A stretch of 47,620 nucleotides of DNA from Prochlorococcus sp. AG-347-K10. Its GTDB lineage: Bacteria; Cyanobacteriota; Cyanobacteriia; PCC-6307; Cyanobiaceae. Numbering within the stretch: position 1 is the first letter of the stretch; every line of letters starts with the position of its first letter. Location of the stretch: the NCBI GenBank assembly GCA_003278955.1, contig QCCB01000011.1, positions 1-47,620 on the forward strand, written 5' to 3'. Both the position numbers and the translations under genes were made by a program. Of this stretch, positions 17,486 to 27,459 are shown one piece after another. The notes beneath the pieces were generated by a model. It saw only the letters and a list, made by a program, of their open reading frames with translations. It ran no database searches and was not told the DNA's origin.

Positions 17486-18388
17486 ATGACTGAAGTTATA
17501 AATAATATATCTGATTTTGATAAATATCTTAAAAACACAAAAAAGATTGTTGAGAAAGCTCTTGACTTTTCCTTGGGTCCTGAGAATCCAGAAATATTAA
17601 GAGAATCAATGAGATATTCTCTTTTAGCTGGAGGAAAAAGAATACGTCCAATTTTATGTTTAGCATCTTGCTCACTGGCTGGAGGAGAACCCTCTCTAGC
17701 TGTTCCTACTGCGGTAGCAATAGAAATGATCCATACAATGTCCTTGATTCATGATGATCTGCCCGCGATGGATAATGACGACTTGAGGAGAGGTAGGCCG
17801 ACAAATCACAAAGTATATGGAGATGCAATAGCTATTCTTGCAGGCGATGCTTTATTAACTAGGGCCTTTGAAATGGTCTCTTTAAGAAGCCCTGGAGTCG
17901 ATCCAAATAGATTATTAAATGTAATTGGAGAATTATCCCTAGTTGCTGGTGCCCCAGGCTTAGTAGGGGGGCAAGTTGTTGATTTGGAATGCGAAGGAAA
18001 AGAAGTCGACCTTGAAACTCTTGAATATATTCATCTTCATAAGACTGGGGCTTTATTAAAGGCTTGCGTAAGAACAGGCGCGATGATCGCTGGCGCCAAC
18101 GAAAAACTTTTAAAAGCGCTAACAACATATGCAGAGGGAATTGGTTTAGCCTTCCAAATAATAGATGATATTCTTGATTTAACTTCCAGCAGTGAAAAGC
18201 TTGGTAAAACTGCAGGTAAAGATCTTTTAGCTGACAAAACTACTTACCCTAAATTACTTGGAATGGAGGAGTCAAAAAAAAGAGCATTTGATTTAGTTAA
18301 AAAAGCAAAAAAAGCAATTGAACCTTGGGGTGCAGATGCGAAGTATTTAATATCGTTAGCCGACTTTATTACAAATAGAGACAGATAA
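17486..18388 (+). CDS. crtE: Geranylgeranyl diphosphate synthase
   Basis: This trans-prenyltransferase of 300 residues adds isopentenyl diphosphate to make GGPP, the precursor of carotenoids, the phytyl tail of chlorophyll and quinone side chains. It has the first Asp-rich motif '[26 protein letters not shown]' (Asp90 onward), the '[12 protein letters not shown]' segment and the second motif '[35 protein letters not shown]'. The spacing and the two residues inserted in the first motif (DDLPAMD) fit bacterial/plant type II GGPP or FPP synthases. GGPP is the expected product in a cyanobacterium. A GAAGG ribosome-binding site precedes the ATG. The gene is followed by the DUF212 gene after 13 bases. 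Confidence 0.94.
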   Translation: MTEVINNISDFDKYLKNTKKIVEKALDFSLGPENPEILRESMRYSLLAGGKRIRPILCLASCSLAGGEPSLAVPTAVAIEMIHTMSLIHDDLPAMDNDDLRRGRPTNHKVYGDAIAILAGDALLTRAFEMVSLRSPGVDPNRLLNVIGELSLVAGAPGLVGGQVVDLECEGKEVDLETLEYIHLHKTGALLKACVRTGAMIAGANEKLLKALTTYAEGIGLAFQIIDDILDLTSSSEKLGKTAGKDLLADKTTYPKLLGMEESKKRAFDLVKKAKKAIEPWGADAKYLISLADFITNRDR

Positions 18389-18401
18389 TAAGTTTAAATT
18401 T

Positions 18402-18881
18402 ATGTCTGAGTTTTTTCCCTTTTTTAATAATTCAGTTCTTTTCTGGAGCTTATTATCCTGTTTATTAGCTCAATTTTTAAAAATTGTATTCAATTTCTTT
18501 AAAAATGGAGAGATAAGATTTGGAATTATGTTCGAAACGGGTGGTATGCCCTCAAGTCATTCCGCTTTAATAACTGGTGCTACATCTGGTGTAGGTTATG
18601 AATTGGGATTTGATAGCTCAATATTCGCATTATCAGTTGCTGTAGCACTAATAGTTATGTATGACGCTAGTGGTGTTCGAAAATCAGCTGGGGTTCAAGC
18701 TGAAGAAATTAATAAACTATCAAAAATACTAGACCCTCAATCTGAATTACTGTTAAAAGAAACCCTGGGGCATACAAAAACTGAGGTCATGGTTGGGAGT
18801 TTTTTGGGACCATTAATCACTTTACCTGGAATGTATTTTTTAGGTTCTCCTCTCAAAATATTTGATTTAATAATAAATTAA
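18402..18881 (+). CDS. Divergent PAP2-family membrane protein (DUF212)
   Basis: The 159-residue integral membrane protein carries the DUF212/divergent acid-phosphatase signature 'ETGGMPSSHSALITGATSGVGYELGFDSSIFALSVAVALIVMYDASGVRKSAGVQAEEIN'. 'LKETLGHTKTEVMVGSFLGPLITL' then closes the family pattern. The PSSH and GHTKTEV motifs resemble the active-site blocks of PAP2 phosphatases, so a lipid or prenyl diphosphate phosphatase is plausible but unproven. It directly follows crtE (13 bases), a pairing that would suit an isoprenoid-diphosphate substrate. That is inference from position only. The gene is convergent with cobB, with 8 bases between stops. Confidence 0.88.
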   Translation: MSEFFPFFNNSVLFWSLLSCLLAQFLKIVFNFFKNGEIRFGIMFETGGMPSSHSALITGATSGVGYELGFDSSIFALSVAVALIVMYDASGVRKSAGVQAEEINKLSKILDPQSELLLKETLGHTKTEVMVGSFLGPLITLPGMYFLGSPLKIFDLIIN

Positions 18882-18889
18882 GAATTCTT

Positions 18890-20269
18890 TTAAAAAGTAA
18901 TTTGGGTGGCATCTATAAAGTTTTTTGCTACTTCTGGAGAACTTGGCAAATGTAAGTGAATCCAACTTGCATGTAATTTTTTATCAAAAAAGCCTTCTTT
19001 TTTGTATTCAGTTTTCCAAGATTTAATTTTCCATGGGGAAGAAAGTTTCCTCTGATGCTCAGCTTTTCCTAAATCAAGTTCAGATAAATTATTTTCAATT
19101 TCCCAATAATGAAATTCATGCCCTCTAATTAATTGATTTTGTTTAATGATCGGAGTATCTTCTAACCCCTCAATGTATCTATAACCTACTGAAAGTCTAC
19201 TTTTTTTTGATCTAAAAGGGAGGATGCCACTCATTTTATGATTATTACCATTTTCATCTTTTATAAAATCTCCTAAAATCATCATCCCTCCGCACTCAGC
19301 ATATATAAATCCATTTTTGCGGAATTTCCTTAACGAATTTAAGCTTTTTGTAGAGTTACTTATATGATCAGCATATTTTTCAGGGAACCCACCAGGAATA
19401 ATTAAAGAAGAAGCCTCATTAGGTATTTCCTCATCATCGTAAATACTCCATGAAATCAATGGTAAGCCTATTTCACGCAAAAACTCCTTAGTTTCAGGGT
19501 ATTGAAAATGAAAGATTTTATCTTCTACAATTGCAACAGGTTTACTTTTGTCTATTGTATAATCTTCAAAACTGATGGAATTAAATATTTTCTTTTGAGG
19601 AGATTTCAGGTATTTTATAAGAGAAAATACATCAAGATTTCTTTCGGCGAAATTTGCAAAATATTCAACATCAATTTCTTTACCATTATCCAATGGAGAT
19701 ATCAAACCTAAATTAGCTTTGTTTAAGGTAATTTTCGAATCGGAAGGTAAAAAGCCAAGAATTTCGATATCCTCATTTTTGAAAACTTCTTTTATTAATT
19801 TTTTATGCCTATCCGAATTTACATTGTTAAATATAATTCCTGCTATTGATAACTCACCATCAAAATCTCTAAAGCCTCTAAAAGTTGCCAAAAGAGAAGA
19901 TACTTGACCTCTAGCATTAACAATAAAAATTACTGGTGCATTGAGAAGTTTAGAGATATTTGCTGTGCTGGAGTAGGTTGTTGACCCTAAGCCATCAAAT
20001 AGACCCATTGCTCCCTCAATTAATGAGAATTCATATTTCAAAGAATGTTTAAAAAAACTTTCTTGAACCCATGCCTCGCCACTTAAAAAAATATCTAAAT
20101 TCCTACAAATAGGTTGGCCAATTGAACTCAGTTGTTGTTGATCAAGATAATCTGGGCCAACCTTAAAAGTTTGTATCTCTATTCCTTTTGAAAACGCCCA
20201 ACAAGATATCAAAAGCGATAATGTAGTTTTCCCACTATCAGTTGAAGGAGAAGATATTACACAAGGCAT
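18890..20269 (-). CDS. cobB: Cobyrinate a,c-diamide synthase (CobB/CbiA)
   Basis: CobB/CbiA amidates the a and c side chains of (hydrogeno)cobyrinate in corrin synthesis, using glutamine and ATP. The 459 residues begin with a P-loop-like 'VISSPSTDSGKTTLSLLIS' (Gly13-Lys14), then 'FKVGPDYLDQQQL' and 'SLIEGAMGLFDGL'. The C-terminal amidotransferase half has 'LIIPGGFPEKYADHI', the nucleophile Cys326 in 'IYAECGGMMILGD' and a C-terminal 'ASWIHLHLPSSPE' histidine. Prochlorococcus makes its own pseudocobalamin-type corrinoid, so the gene fits. It starts 3 bases after the opcA stop, which implies co-transcription with zwf-opcA although the pathways are unrelated. Confidence 0.93.
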   Translation of the reverse strand: MPCVISSPSTDSGKTTLSLLISCWAFSKGIEIQTFKVGPDYLDQQQLSSIGQPICRNLDIFLSGEAWVQESFFKHSLKYEFSLIEGAMGLFDGLGSTTYSSTANISKLLNAPVIFIVNARGQVSSLLATFRGFRDFDGELSIAGIIFNNVNSDRHKKLIKEVFKNEDIEILGFLPSDSKITLNKANLGLISPLDNGKEIDVEYFANFAERNLDVFSLIKYLKSPQKKIFNSISFEDYTIDKSKPVAIVEDKIFHFQYPETKEFLREIGLPLISWSIYDDEEIPNEASSLIIPGGFPEKYADHISNSTKSLNSLRKFRKNGFIYAECGGMMILGDFIKDENGNNHKMSGILPFRSKKSRLSVGYRYIEGLEDTPIIKQNQLIRGHEFHYWEIENNLSELDLGKAEHQRKLSSPWKIKSWKTEYKKEGFFDKKLHASWIHLHLPSSPEVAKNFIDATQITF

Positions 20270-20272
20270 TTA

Positions 20273-21574
20273 TTAGTTATTAAAGCCATTAAATATTTGA
20301 AGGGCTATTTTAATAGAATTCTCAAAAAGAGGACTTGTATTACCTCTACTACTTCCCAATAATTTACTTACATCATACTCCGATGTAGAAAAAGAATTTG
20401 GAACAACTTGTTCTATTAATTCCATATTGGCCATTCCTCCTGCTTCTAGTCTCATACATTCCACTGATTCACAGCCAAGTATTACACAAGTGTTATTTTT
20501 TTGAACCTCACTAATTTTTGAAATCAACCTCAATCCAATAACTTGCCCTAAATGAATACTTGGATTTCCCAAAGATAAGGGATTAATTGATGCAGTAATT
20601 ATTTCGCCATTAATTCTTTCAAACTCTATTTTTGTTGATTCTGTGTCCCTTTCAACTTCTAGAAAAGACCAACCAAGTTTATCGCTAATCCATGAGATCA
20701 AAAACAAAGCTTGAATCATATGATCTCCTGCGATATCAATATCAATATCAGTAATATGATCTAAAATAGGTCTCCTCGAAGGCGGATCAAAAATCATTGC
20801 CAATGACTCCCTCCAATTTTTCAACCTAACCCAATTCAAATCATTAATAGCTTTGTCTGAATTATTTAATTGATCTAAAACTTTTAAACATCTGTTTGGC
20901 GATCCAAGTGCAGTATCAATTATTAACCTTATACCATGATTAGTAAAATATTCGAAAATTTCAGGCGATTCATCCAAGCTTCCATTCCACCACAACCATG
21001 AAGGTAATTCATCAATAGATAATTCATCAATTATCTTTAATCCTTTATTGGATATTGAGGCTGAGCCCCCCCTAATAACAACTAAATCCCCACATATAGG
21101 TTGCATAGCTGGAGTATCACTTAATGGACAGTAAGCGGATACAAAAGTTTTGATATCTGAATTTTTATTTAACGTTGGCGCTAGAGTTATTAATCTTCTT
21201 GGATTCAATGTACTTATTGATGATTCAAAGAATTGTCCTCTAAAGTCTTCAAATTCTTTATTAGATAAATTTTCCTTCAACAAGTTCAATAATTCTTCAC
21301 TAATTAGGGAAGTAGTGATAGGAAGTCCCTGATCTAATATAAATTTTTTAGCAACTTCAATTATCTCAGAACTTAAATTTCCAGTAATTGGTCCATTTAC
21401 TAATCCTTTTTGAACTAAACATTGTTCTAGCCAAGCAGGCTGCCAGACCATTAATGTAAAAGTGTTTGCTCCAGTAGTATCTTTATCTTCTGAAATCCAT
21501 AATTTATTAAGGTAATTAGAAATTTCCTGATAAGGCAGCTCTAACGGTGTTTGGAGTGTAAGTTGAGGTTTCAT
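20273..21574 (-). CDS. opcA: Glucose-6-phosphate dehydrogenase assembly protein OpcA
   Basis: OpcA activates Zwf and promotes its oligomerisation in cyanobacteria. The enzyme pair drives the oxidative pentose phosphate pathway at night. The 433-residue protein has the family's patterns: 'ANTFTLMVWQPAWLEQCLVQKG' near the N-terminus, 'CGDLVVIRGGSASISNKGLKIIDEL', 'LPSWLWWNGSLDESPEIFEYF' and a C-terminal 'CVILGCESVECMRLEAGGMANMELIEQVVPN'. The ATG is 1 base downstream of the zwf stop, so the two are almost certainly translated from one message. The gene is 3 bases upstream of cobB. Cysteines in the C-terminal third (the CESVEC region) could serve redox control by thioredoxin. That is inference. 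Confidence 0.95.
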   Translation of the reverse strand: MKPQLTLQTPLELPYQEISNYLNKLWISEDKDTTGANTFTLMVWQPAWLEQCLVQKGLVNGPITGNLSSEIIEVAKKFILDQGLPITTSLISEELLNLLKENLSNKEFEDFRGQFFESSISTLNPRRLITLAPTLNKNSDIKTFVSAYCPLSDTPAMQPICGDLVVIRGGSASISNKGLKIIDELSIDELPSWLWWNGSLDESPEIFEYFTNHGIRLIIDTALGSPNRCLKVLDQLNNSDKAINDLNWVRLKNWRESLAMIFDPPSRRPILDHITDIDIDIAGDHMIQALFLISWISDKLGWSFLEVERDTESTKIEFERINGEIITASINPLSLGNPSIHLGQVIGLRLISKISEVQKNNTCVILGCESVECMRLEAGGMANMELIEQVVPNSFSTSEYDVSKLLGSSRGNTSPLFENSIKIALQIFNGFNN

Positions 21575-21575
21575 T

Positions 21576-23099
21576 TTAAGGTCTACGCCAGAAAATATTA
21601 TCTTTTGAGAGTAATTGATCAGACTCAGCAGGTCCCCACGTCATAGATTCATAATTACAAATAGGTAGCTTCCAAGGAGAATTATCCATCAATTCTATTA
21701 ATGGCGTATAAAGTTTCCAGGCTGCTTCTACTTCATCACTTCGAGTAAATAAGGTTGGGTCAGAAAGCATCGCATCTGCTAATAATCTTACATAGCCTTC
21801 ATCTGAGGGTTCTCCAAATGATTCATCATAAGAAAATTCCATCTCAACAGGTCTTGATTTCATTCCAGAACCAGGAGATTTTACCTCAAATTTAAAAGTA
21901 GCACCTTCATTTGGCTGAATTCTAAGGATAAGTTGATTTGGGGCAGGATTTATTATTGTTGATTCAAATAAATGAACAGGAACGTCTTTAAAAGTCAAGA
22001 CTATTTCTCCAAGTCTTTTAGGTAGTCTTTTACCTGTTCTCAAATAAAATGGAACACCTTGCCAACGCCAGTTATCAACGAAAACTTTTGCCGCGATATA
22101 AGTTTCTGTTGTGCTATTACGATTAACACCCTCTTCCCGACTATATCCTCTGAGTCGATTTGAAATATTCCCTCCCTCTCCATATTGACCTCTTATGCAA
22201 CAATTCCAAGGTTCATTTTCATCAGCAAGTTTTGAAGCTTGAAGAACCTTAGCTTTTTCATTTCTAATTGCTTCTGGCTCAAACTTTCCTGGAGGCTCCA
22301 TAGCAGTAACAGCAAGCATTTGAGTCATATGATTTTGAAGCATATCCCTTAAAGCACCGGAGCTTTCGTAATAACCTGCTCTATCTTCAACACCCACTGT
22401 CTCAGATGAAGTAATTTGAACATTTGATATATAATTTCTATTCCAGATTGGCTCAAAAATAGTGTTGGCAAATCTCAAAACAAGAATATTCTGAACTGTC
22501 TCTTTACCTAAATAATGATCAATTCTATAAATCTGACTTTCTTCAGCGCAACTTTGAACGATCTTATTCAATTTTTTTGCACTTGAATAATCTCTTCCAA
22601 AAGGTTTTTCAATCACTAAACGACTTTTCTTAGGGTCATCTAAAAGGCCAGCTGCTTTTAGAGCTTTACATCCACTTGCATAGTAATTCGGAGATACTGA
22701 TAAATAAAATGTTCTATTTCCATGAGTAGCTTGTGTTTTATCAATTTCATTTAATCTTCTAGAAAGCCTTACGACATGATCACTCTGTTGTAGGTCAACC
22801 GGTTCATAGAAAAGATAATTAGAAAATTGATCCCACTCCCTTTCTTTACCAGATATTTGATTTGATAACTTTACTTTCATCTTTTCTCTAAACTCATTAT
22901 CAGTCCAAGGTCTTCTCGCACAACCAACTATTCCAAATTCACTAGGAATTCTTCTTTGCAAATAGAGTTCAAATAAGGCTGGTATTAATTTTCTATGAGT
23001 AAGGTCTCCACTAGCGCCGAAAATTACTAAACACTGTGGAGATATAACTCTTTCCTGCCGTAAACCTAATCTTAGAGGATTACTTAAAGTTGAAGGCAT
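21576..23099 (-). CDS. zwf: Glucose-6-phosphate 1-dehydrogenase
   Basis: Zwf oxidises glucose-6-phosphate to 6-phosphogluconolactone and makes NADPH, the entry step of the oxidative pentose phosphate pathway. The 507 residues show the NADP-binding 'LVIFGASGDLTHRKLIPALFEL' (GASGDL at 28-33), 'VIEKPFGRD' (about 164-169), and the substrate-binding RIDHYLGKE at 192-200. Further family blocks 'YYESSGALRDMLQNHMTQMLAVTAMEPP' and 'GVPFYLRTGKRLPKR' follow. It heads the zwf-opcA-cobB operon. About 110 bases separate it from petH upstream, so it likely has its own promoter there, with AT-rich sequence and no clear operator. Adjacent petH makes the same cofactor by day. Confidence 0.97.
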   Translation of the reverse strand: MPSTLSNPLRLGLRQERVISPQCLVIFGASGDLTHRKLIPALFELYLQRRIPSEFGIVGCARRPWTDNEFREKMKVKLSNQISGKEREWDQFSNYLFYEPVDLQQSDHVVRLSRRLNEIDKTQATHGNRTFYLSVSPNYYASGCKALKAAGLLDDPKKSRLVIEKPFGRDYSSAKKLNKIVQSCAEESQIYRIDHYLGKETVQNILVLRFANTIFEPIWNRNYISNVQITSSETVGVEDRAGYYESSGALRDMLQNHMTQMLAVTAMEPPGKFEPEAIRNEKAKVLQASKLADENEPWNCCIRGQYGEGGNISNRLRGYSREEGVNRNSTTETYIAAKVFVDNWRWQGVPFYLRTGKRLPKRLGEIVLTFKDVPVHLFESTIINPAPNQLILRIQPNEGATFKFEVKSPGSGMKSRPVEMEFSYDESFGEPSDEGYVRLLADAMLSDPTLFTRSDEVEAAWKLYTPLIELMDNSPWKLPICNYESMTWGPAESDQLLSKDNIFWRRP

Positions 23100-23209
23100 A
23101 TTTTTAGTATTCTGTATTTAAAATCCTCTTTTTTTCAAATATTAGCTACATATTGTGTCTAAACCAAAAAGTATTTAATAGGCGAAACTTAAATCTAAAT
23201 ATCAAAGAT

Positions 23210-24325
<1,116 letters not shown>

Positions 24326-24503
24326 TTAGATTTCTTTTATAAAAGATTATCAATTTGTAGTGTAATTTGTAGTGATTTTACAAAAATGGTTACGTTTTGA
24401 GATCGGGATAAATAAAAGAAATTATTTTAATTTTTCAGTATTTGTTGTTTTTATCAGTATAGTTACACAGAAATAATTTTTTATCTAATTAAAAAATTCA
24501 TTT

Positions 24504-25046
24504 ATGAATAATCCTCAAGAATCAGAAGATCATTCTAAGAATAATGATTACAGGACAATTGAGCAGACGATGGAGAAGTTTTCCGGCGGGACAAGACGAC
24601 TAGCAGCTCAACTTACAACTTCTGCGAGTTTTGATTCTTTGTGGAGTGTTTTAACAGATTATGATCGGCTAAATCTCTACATACCAAATCTTTTATCGAG
24701 CAAAAAAATATTTCAGAAGGGAAATAATGTCCATCTTAAACAAGTTGGGGCTCAGGATTTCCTTGGCATGAAGTTTTCAGCTGAAGTAACTATAGATTTA
24801 TTTGAGGATAAGGAGCTTGGCCTCTTAAAATTTAATTTAATAAAAGGAGATTTCAGAAAGTTTGAGGGTAGTTGGAAAATTCAAAATATTAAAAATACTT
24901 CAACAAACTCATTAATTTATGATCTTACTGTTCAAGGTTGTCAGTGGATGCCAATAGGGATGATAGAGAAAAGACTGAAAAAGGATCTTTCAGAAAATTT
25001 AATTGCCGTAGACAGGCAAGCAAAATCATCAAAAAGATCGTTATAA
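24504..25046 (+). CDS. SRPBCC/polyketide cyclase-like (START superfamily) protein
   Basis: The 180-residue protein has the SRPBCC cyclase/dehydrase layout. After a polar, charged N-terminus of ~25 residues, 'RRLAAQLTTSASFDSLWSVLTDYDRLNLYIPNLLSSKKI' forms the first strand and helices. 'VHLKQVGAQDFLGMKFSAEVTIDLFED' and 'FNLIKGDFRKFEGSWKIQ' are the central sheet, and 'PIGMIEKRLKKDLSENLIAVDRQA' is the long C-terminal helix. The fold binds hydrophobic ligands such as lipids, quinones or pigments, but no ligand can be read from sequence. It is divergent from petH and convergent with the tRNA-Glu gene (11 bases away). Homologues are widespread in cyanobacteria. I do not know a tested function. Confidence 0.82.
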   Translation: MNNPQESEDHSKNNDYRTIEQTMEKFSGGTRRLAAQLTTSASFDSLWSVLTDYDRLNLYIPNLLSSKKIFQKGNNVHLKQVGAQDFLGMKFSAEVTIDLFEDKELGLLKFNLIKGDFRKFEGSWKIQNIKNTSTNSLIYDLTVQGCQWMPIGMIEKRLKKDLSENLIAVDRQAKSSKRSL

Positions 25047-25057
25047 ATTTAAATTAA

Positions 25058-25130
25058 TAGCCCCAAGGGGATTCGAACCCCTGTCGCCTCCGTGAAAGGG
25101 AGGTGTCCTAGGCCTCTAGACGATGGGGCC
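25058..25130 (-). tRNA. trnE: tRNA-Glu (anticodon UUC)
   Basis: The minus strand from 25130 to 25058 folds into a 73-nt cloverleaf. The acceptor stem GGCCCCA pairs with TGGGGCT (first pair G-U, as in chloroplast tRNA-Glu) with discriminator A73. The D-arm includes GTCTAGAGGCCTAGGAC, the anticodon stem is CCTCC/GGAGG with loop CTTTCAC giving anticodon UUC, and the T-arm is AGGGG-TTCGAAT-CCCCT. CCA is not encoded, so it must be added after transcription. Besides translation, charged tRNA-Glu is the substrate of glutamyl-tRNA reductase, the start of chlorophyll and heme synthesis. It lies 41 bases downstream of the sasA stop on the same strand. Confidence 0.97.
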
Positions 25131-25171
25131 AGGAAATTAGCACAACAGCTTATTAAAAACTAAGAGTAAGG

Positions 25172-26290
25172 CTAGCCTTTCGTCAAGTATTGTTGCTCTT
25201 TGTTTTGTCCTTGCCACACAGGAACTGTGAAATGGAAGCAGGAACCTTCTCCAACTTCAGATACGACCCATATTCTTCCTCCATGGACTTGTACTATTCT
25301 CCTACATACTGATAACCCTATACCAAATCCTGAAGTTCCTTCAGAAGTCTGGGGAAGTCTAACCCTATCTAGAAAAATTCTTTTTTGTTCGCTCAAAGGA
25401 ATACCTGCACCTTTGTCACAAATTGTTATTTCTACCCATTGATTTGTCTTATGAATCATAGTGATTTTTATAGATCCAGAGTCTTTAGAAAATTTAATAG
25501 CATTTTCAATTAAATTTAAAAATACTTGCCTCATTCTTCTTTGATCTGCAAATACACTTGGCAGATCAGATGGAATATCAGTATCAATTTCAATATTCCT
25601 TAATCTCCAGAATTTTTCTAATTCGAGTATTACTTCAGCACTAATATTACCTAAATCAATTTTCTGAGGATTAAATAATGCTTCCCATTTAGTTGTTCCA
25701 ACCTCCAAAAGATCCTGAGATAAGAGTTCAATCTCTTCAAGTCTTCTTTTAATTACCTCCTGTAATTTTGAAATATCTATTTGTCCGAGTTTTTGACTTT
25801 GAACAGCTAAAGTAGCAGCAGTTAAAGGAGTTCTTAATTCATGAGCGACCATTCTTAATAATCTTTCCTGAGATTCTATTCTTTTTGTTAATGTCTCATT
25901 TTCTTGTCGTAAAACAAGAAGTTCGTCTTCCAATAGAAATTCTTTTTGAGTTCTTATTGAATCAATTTTAGATGGCTGCAAATTAATTCCAAGATTTTTA
26001 GTTAAGCCTTCCTGTGACCACCTTGGTAACCACTTTTGCAATTGAGAGAAAATATTACTTCCAGCAAATATTTGCTTTGGAGCTGGGGAAAGCTTTATAA
26101 GAGCAGGAATAGCAACTAATCTATGTAGTTCAAGTAATTCTGGCTGCTCTGTGGGTTCAGAGATCTGAAGAGATATCTTAAATTCACAATCATCTGATTC
26201 TAAGTAAGCTATTAGAGACTTAATATCACTACTAGAAAGTTGATTTCTAGCTGCTATGAGTATTAGTTTTAGCTCTTTTTTATCATTCAA
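25172..26290 (-). CDS. sasA: Circadian clock histidine kinase SasA
   Basis: SasA binds KaiC and relays clock phase to the response regulator RpaA. The 372 residues comprise an N-terminal thioredoxin-like KaiB-homology domain (about 1-95: '[24 protein letters not shown]' through '[29 protein letters not shown]'), a coiled-coil linker, and the kinase core. The core has the H-box '[19 protein letters not shown]' (His150), N-box '[10 protein letters not shown]', G1 'DKGAGIP' and G2 '[22 protein letters not shown]'. The kaiBC genes are not in the window. Prochlorococcus lacks kaiA, so SasA output is thought to work in an hourglass-like timer. The ATG start sits 106 bases from the divergent gene at 26397. 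Confidence 0.95.
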   Translation of the reverse strand: MNDKKELKLILIAARNQLSSSDIKSLIAYLESDDCEFKISLQISEPTEQPELLELHRLVAIPALIKLSPAPKQIFAGSNIFSQLQKWLPRWSQEGLTKNLGINLQPSKIDSIRTQKEFLLEDELLVLRQENETLTKRIESQERLLRMVAHELRTPLTAATLAVQSQKLGQIDISKLQEVIKRRLEEIELLSQDLLEVGTTKWEALFNPQKIDLGNISAEVILELEKFWRLRNIEIDTDIPSDLPSVFADQRRMRQVFLNLIENAIKFSKDSGSIKITMIHKTNQWVEITICDKGAGIPLSEQKRIFLDRVRLPQTSEGTSGFGIGLSVCRRIVQVHGGRIWVVSEVGEGSCFHFTVPVWQGQNKEQQYLTKG

Positions 26291-26396
26291 ATGAATTCCT
26301 CTGAAGTGTTGAAAAGCTGTTAATCCTTATAAACACCTTAAGATATTTTTTTTTATTTTACATATAGGCTATTAAATAAATATGACTTTTTTATAA

Positions 26397-26936
26397 ATGG
26401 TTGCTATTAATCCAAAGAAAAATTCACATTTTGGTGAAAACCCTCCTGAAATCAATTTAAATAGCAATTTAAAAAGGTGGTTTTCCAGGAATATTGGATT
26501 ATGGAAATCTAATAGAACGTATTTTCTCGATGAAGCACAAAAAACTTATAATTTAATTATGAATATAAATATTCAAAATCTTGAGAGTAAATCAGAATGG
26601 GAGTCGCATTATAAATTTACTTGGTATCCAGAAAAAAAATATAATTTCTTTGACGAAAATCCCCAGTATAAAGAACGAGGAGAAATGCATGCATTTTTAA
26701 AAGGCCATCAACTTAAGAGGGAAAATTTTTATTTAAGTAATGATGAAGGTATTTCAAATATTAAGCAAGTTGACGAACACGAAATGATTTTTGAATCTTC
26801 TTACAAAGATTGGTATATTCTTGAACATACAAGACTTGTAGATTCTGATAATTATAGATTTAGAGTTATATATTCATGGAACAAAGATGTGCTTAAAATA
26901 GTAGAAAATCATCACGAAATTAAAATTATTAAATAA
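26397..26936 (+). CDS. Hypothetical protein, possible lipocalin-like (CpcS/DUF3598-type) beta-barrel
   Basis: The 179-residue, soluble, aromatic-rich protein has no signal peptide or membrane helix. After a ~30-residue polar N-terminus it reads 'RWFSRNIGLWKSNRTYFLD', alternating hydrophobic strands, 'YKERGEMHAFLKGHQLKRENFYL', and a C-terminal 'YRFRVIYSWNKDVLKIVENHHEIKII'. The opening 'GxWxSxRTYF' and the later strand pattern recall the lipocalin-like proteins related to CpcS bilin lyases, but I cannot place it in that family with assurance. No catalytic motif is evident. If related, a pigment or lipid ligand would be expected. It is divergent from sasA, 74 bases upstream of another unknown gene on the same strand. 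Confidence 0.6.
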   Translation: MVAINPKKNSHFGENPPEINLNSNLKRWFSRNIGLWKSNRTYFLDEAQKTYNLIMNINIQNLESKSEWESHYKFTWYPEKKYNFFDENPQYKERGEMHAFLKGHQLKRENFYLSNDEGISNIKQVDEHEMIFESSYKDWYILEHTRLVDSDNYRFRVIYSWNKDVLKIVENHHEIKIIK

Positions 26937-27010
26937 ATTATGTTGGCAGATTTAATTTAAAAAATAAAAAATGTTATCTTTAAGTGATATGAATTAAAAA
27001 TAAATCAAAT

Positions 27011-27445
27011 ATGAGTTTTAAAATTTCTAGAATTTTTGCAATCCCTCTAATTTTTTCATATTTTTTATTTGATGCAAATAATGAATTTAATAAAGTAAAT
27101 GCAAATGTTAAAAATGCACCTGCCAATAAAAATGATTTAGATTTATACCATGGGATGGGTGTTTCATTTCTATGTAATGCGACAAGAAAAGGATTTGATT
27201 TAGATTTCCCAAAAACATTAAACGTTGCCTCAGCAACGTTCGCATCAGTAGTATCACAAAAACATGGAGGGAAAATAATAGAGAAAAAGAAAGAACAAAC
27301 AGTTGATATGAAACAATTACAATTTATTGCATCACTGCAATTAGTTGAATCAGCTCTTCAAGTATGTCCAGATAATGTTCCTGAAAAAATAGAAAAACAA
27401 TTTAAAATTGAAACTGAAAGACTCAAGAAATTACAAGGGTTATAA
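27011..27445 (+). CDS. Hypothetical secreted protein, cyanobacterial, function unknown
   Basis: The 144-residue protein starts 'MSFKISRIFAIPLIFSYFLF', a positively charged N-terminus followed by a hydrophobic stretch. This suggests a signal peptide or signal anchor ending near residues 20-32 ('ANNEFNKVNAN'). The mature part is helical, with 'HGMGVSFLCNATRKGFDLDFPKTLNVASATFASVVSQKHGGKI' and 'LQFIASLQLVESALQVCPDNVPEKIEKQFK'. Two cysteines (55 and 119) could form a disulfide in the periplasm or lumen. The cleavage site is not clear-cut. I do not recognise an enzymatic motif. It lies between the unknown gene at 26397 (same strand) and convergent prs, with 14 bases between stops. Confidence 0.65.
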   Translation: MSFKISRIFAIPLIFSYFLFDANNEFNKVNANVKNAPANKNDLDLYHGMGVSFLCNATRKGFDLDFPKTLNVASATFASVVSQKHGGKIIEKKKEQTVDMKQLQFIASLQLVESALQVCPDNVPEKIEKQFKIETERLKKLQGL

Positions 27446-27459
27446 AAAAATAATTTCTT

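Noticed and set aside
24369..24381. Possible NtcA site upstream of petH
   Set aside because: The spacing is GTA-N7-TAC, one base short of the GTA-N8-TAC consensus, and no well-placed -10 box was evident. Kept only as a remark in the direct-repeat finding.
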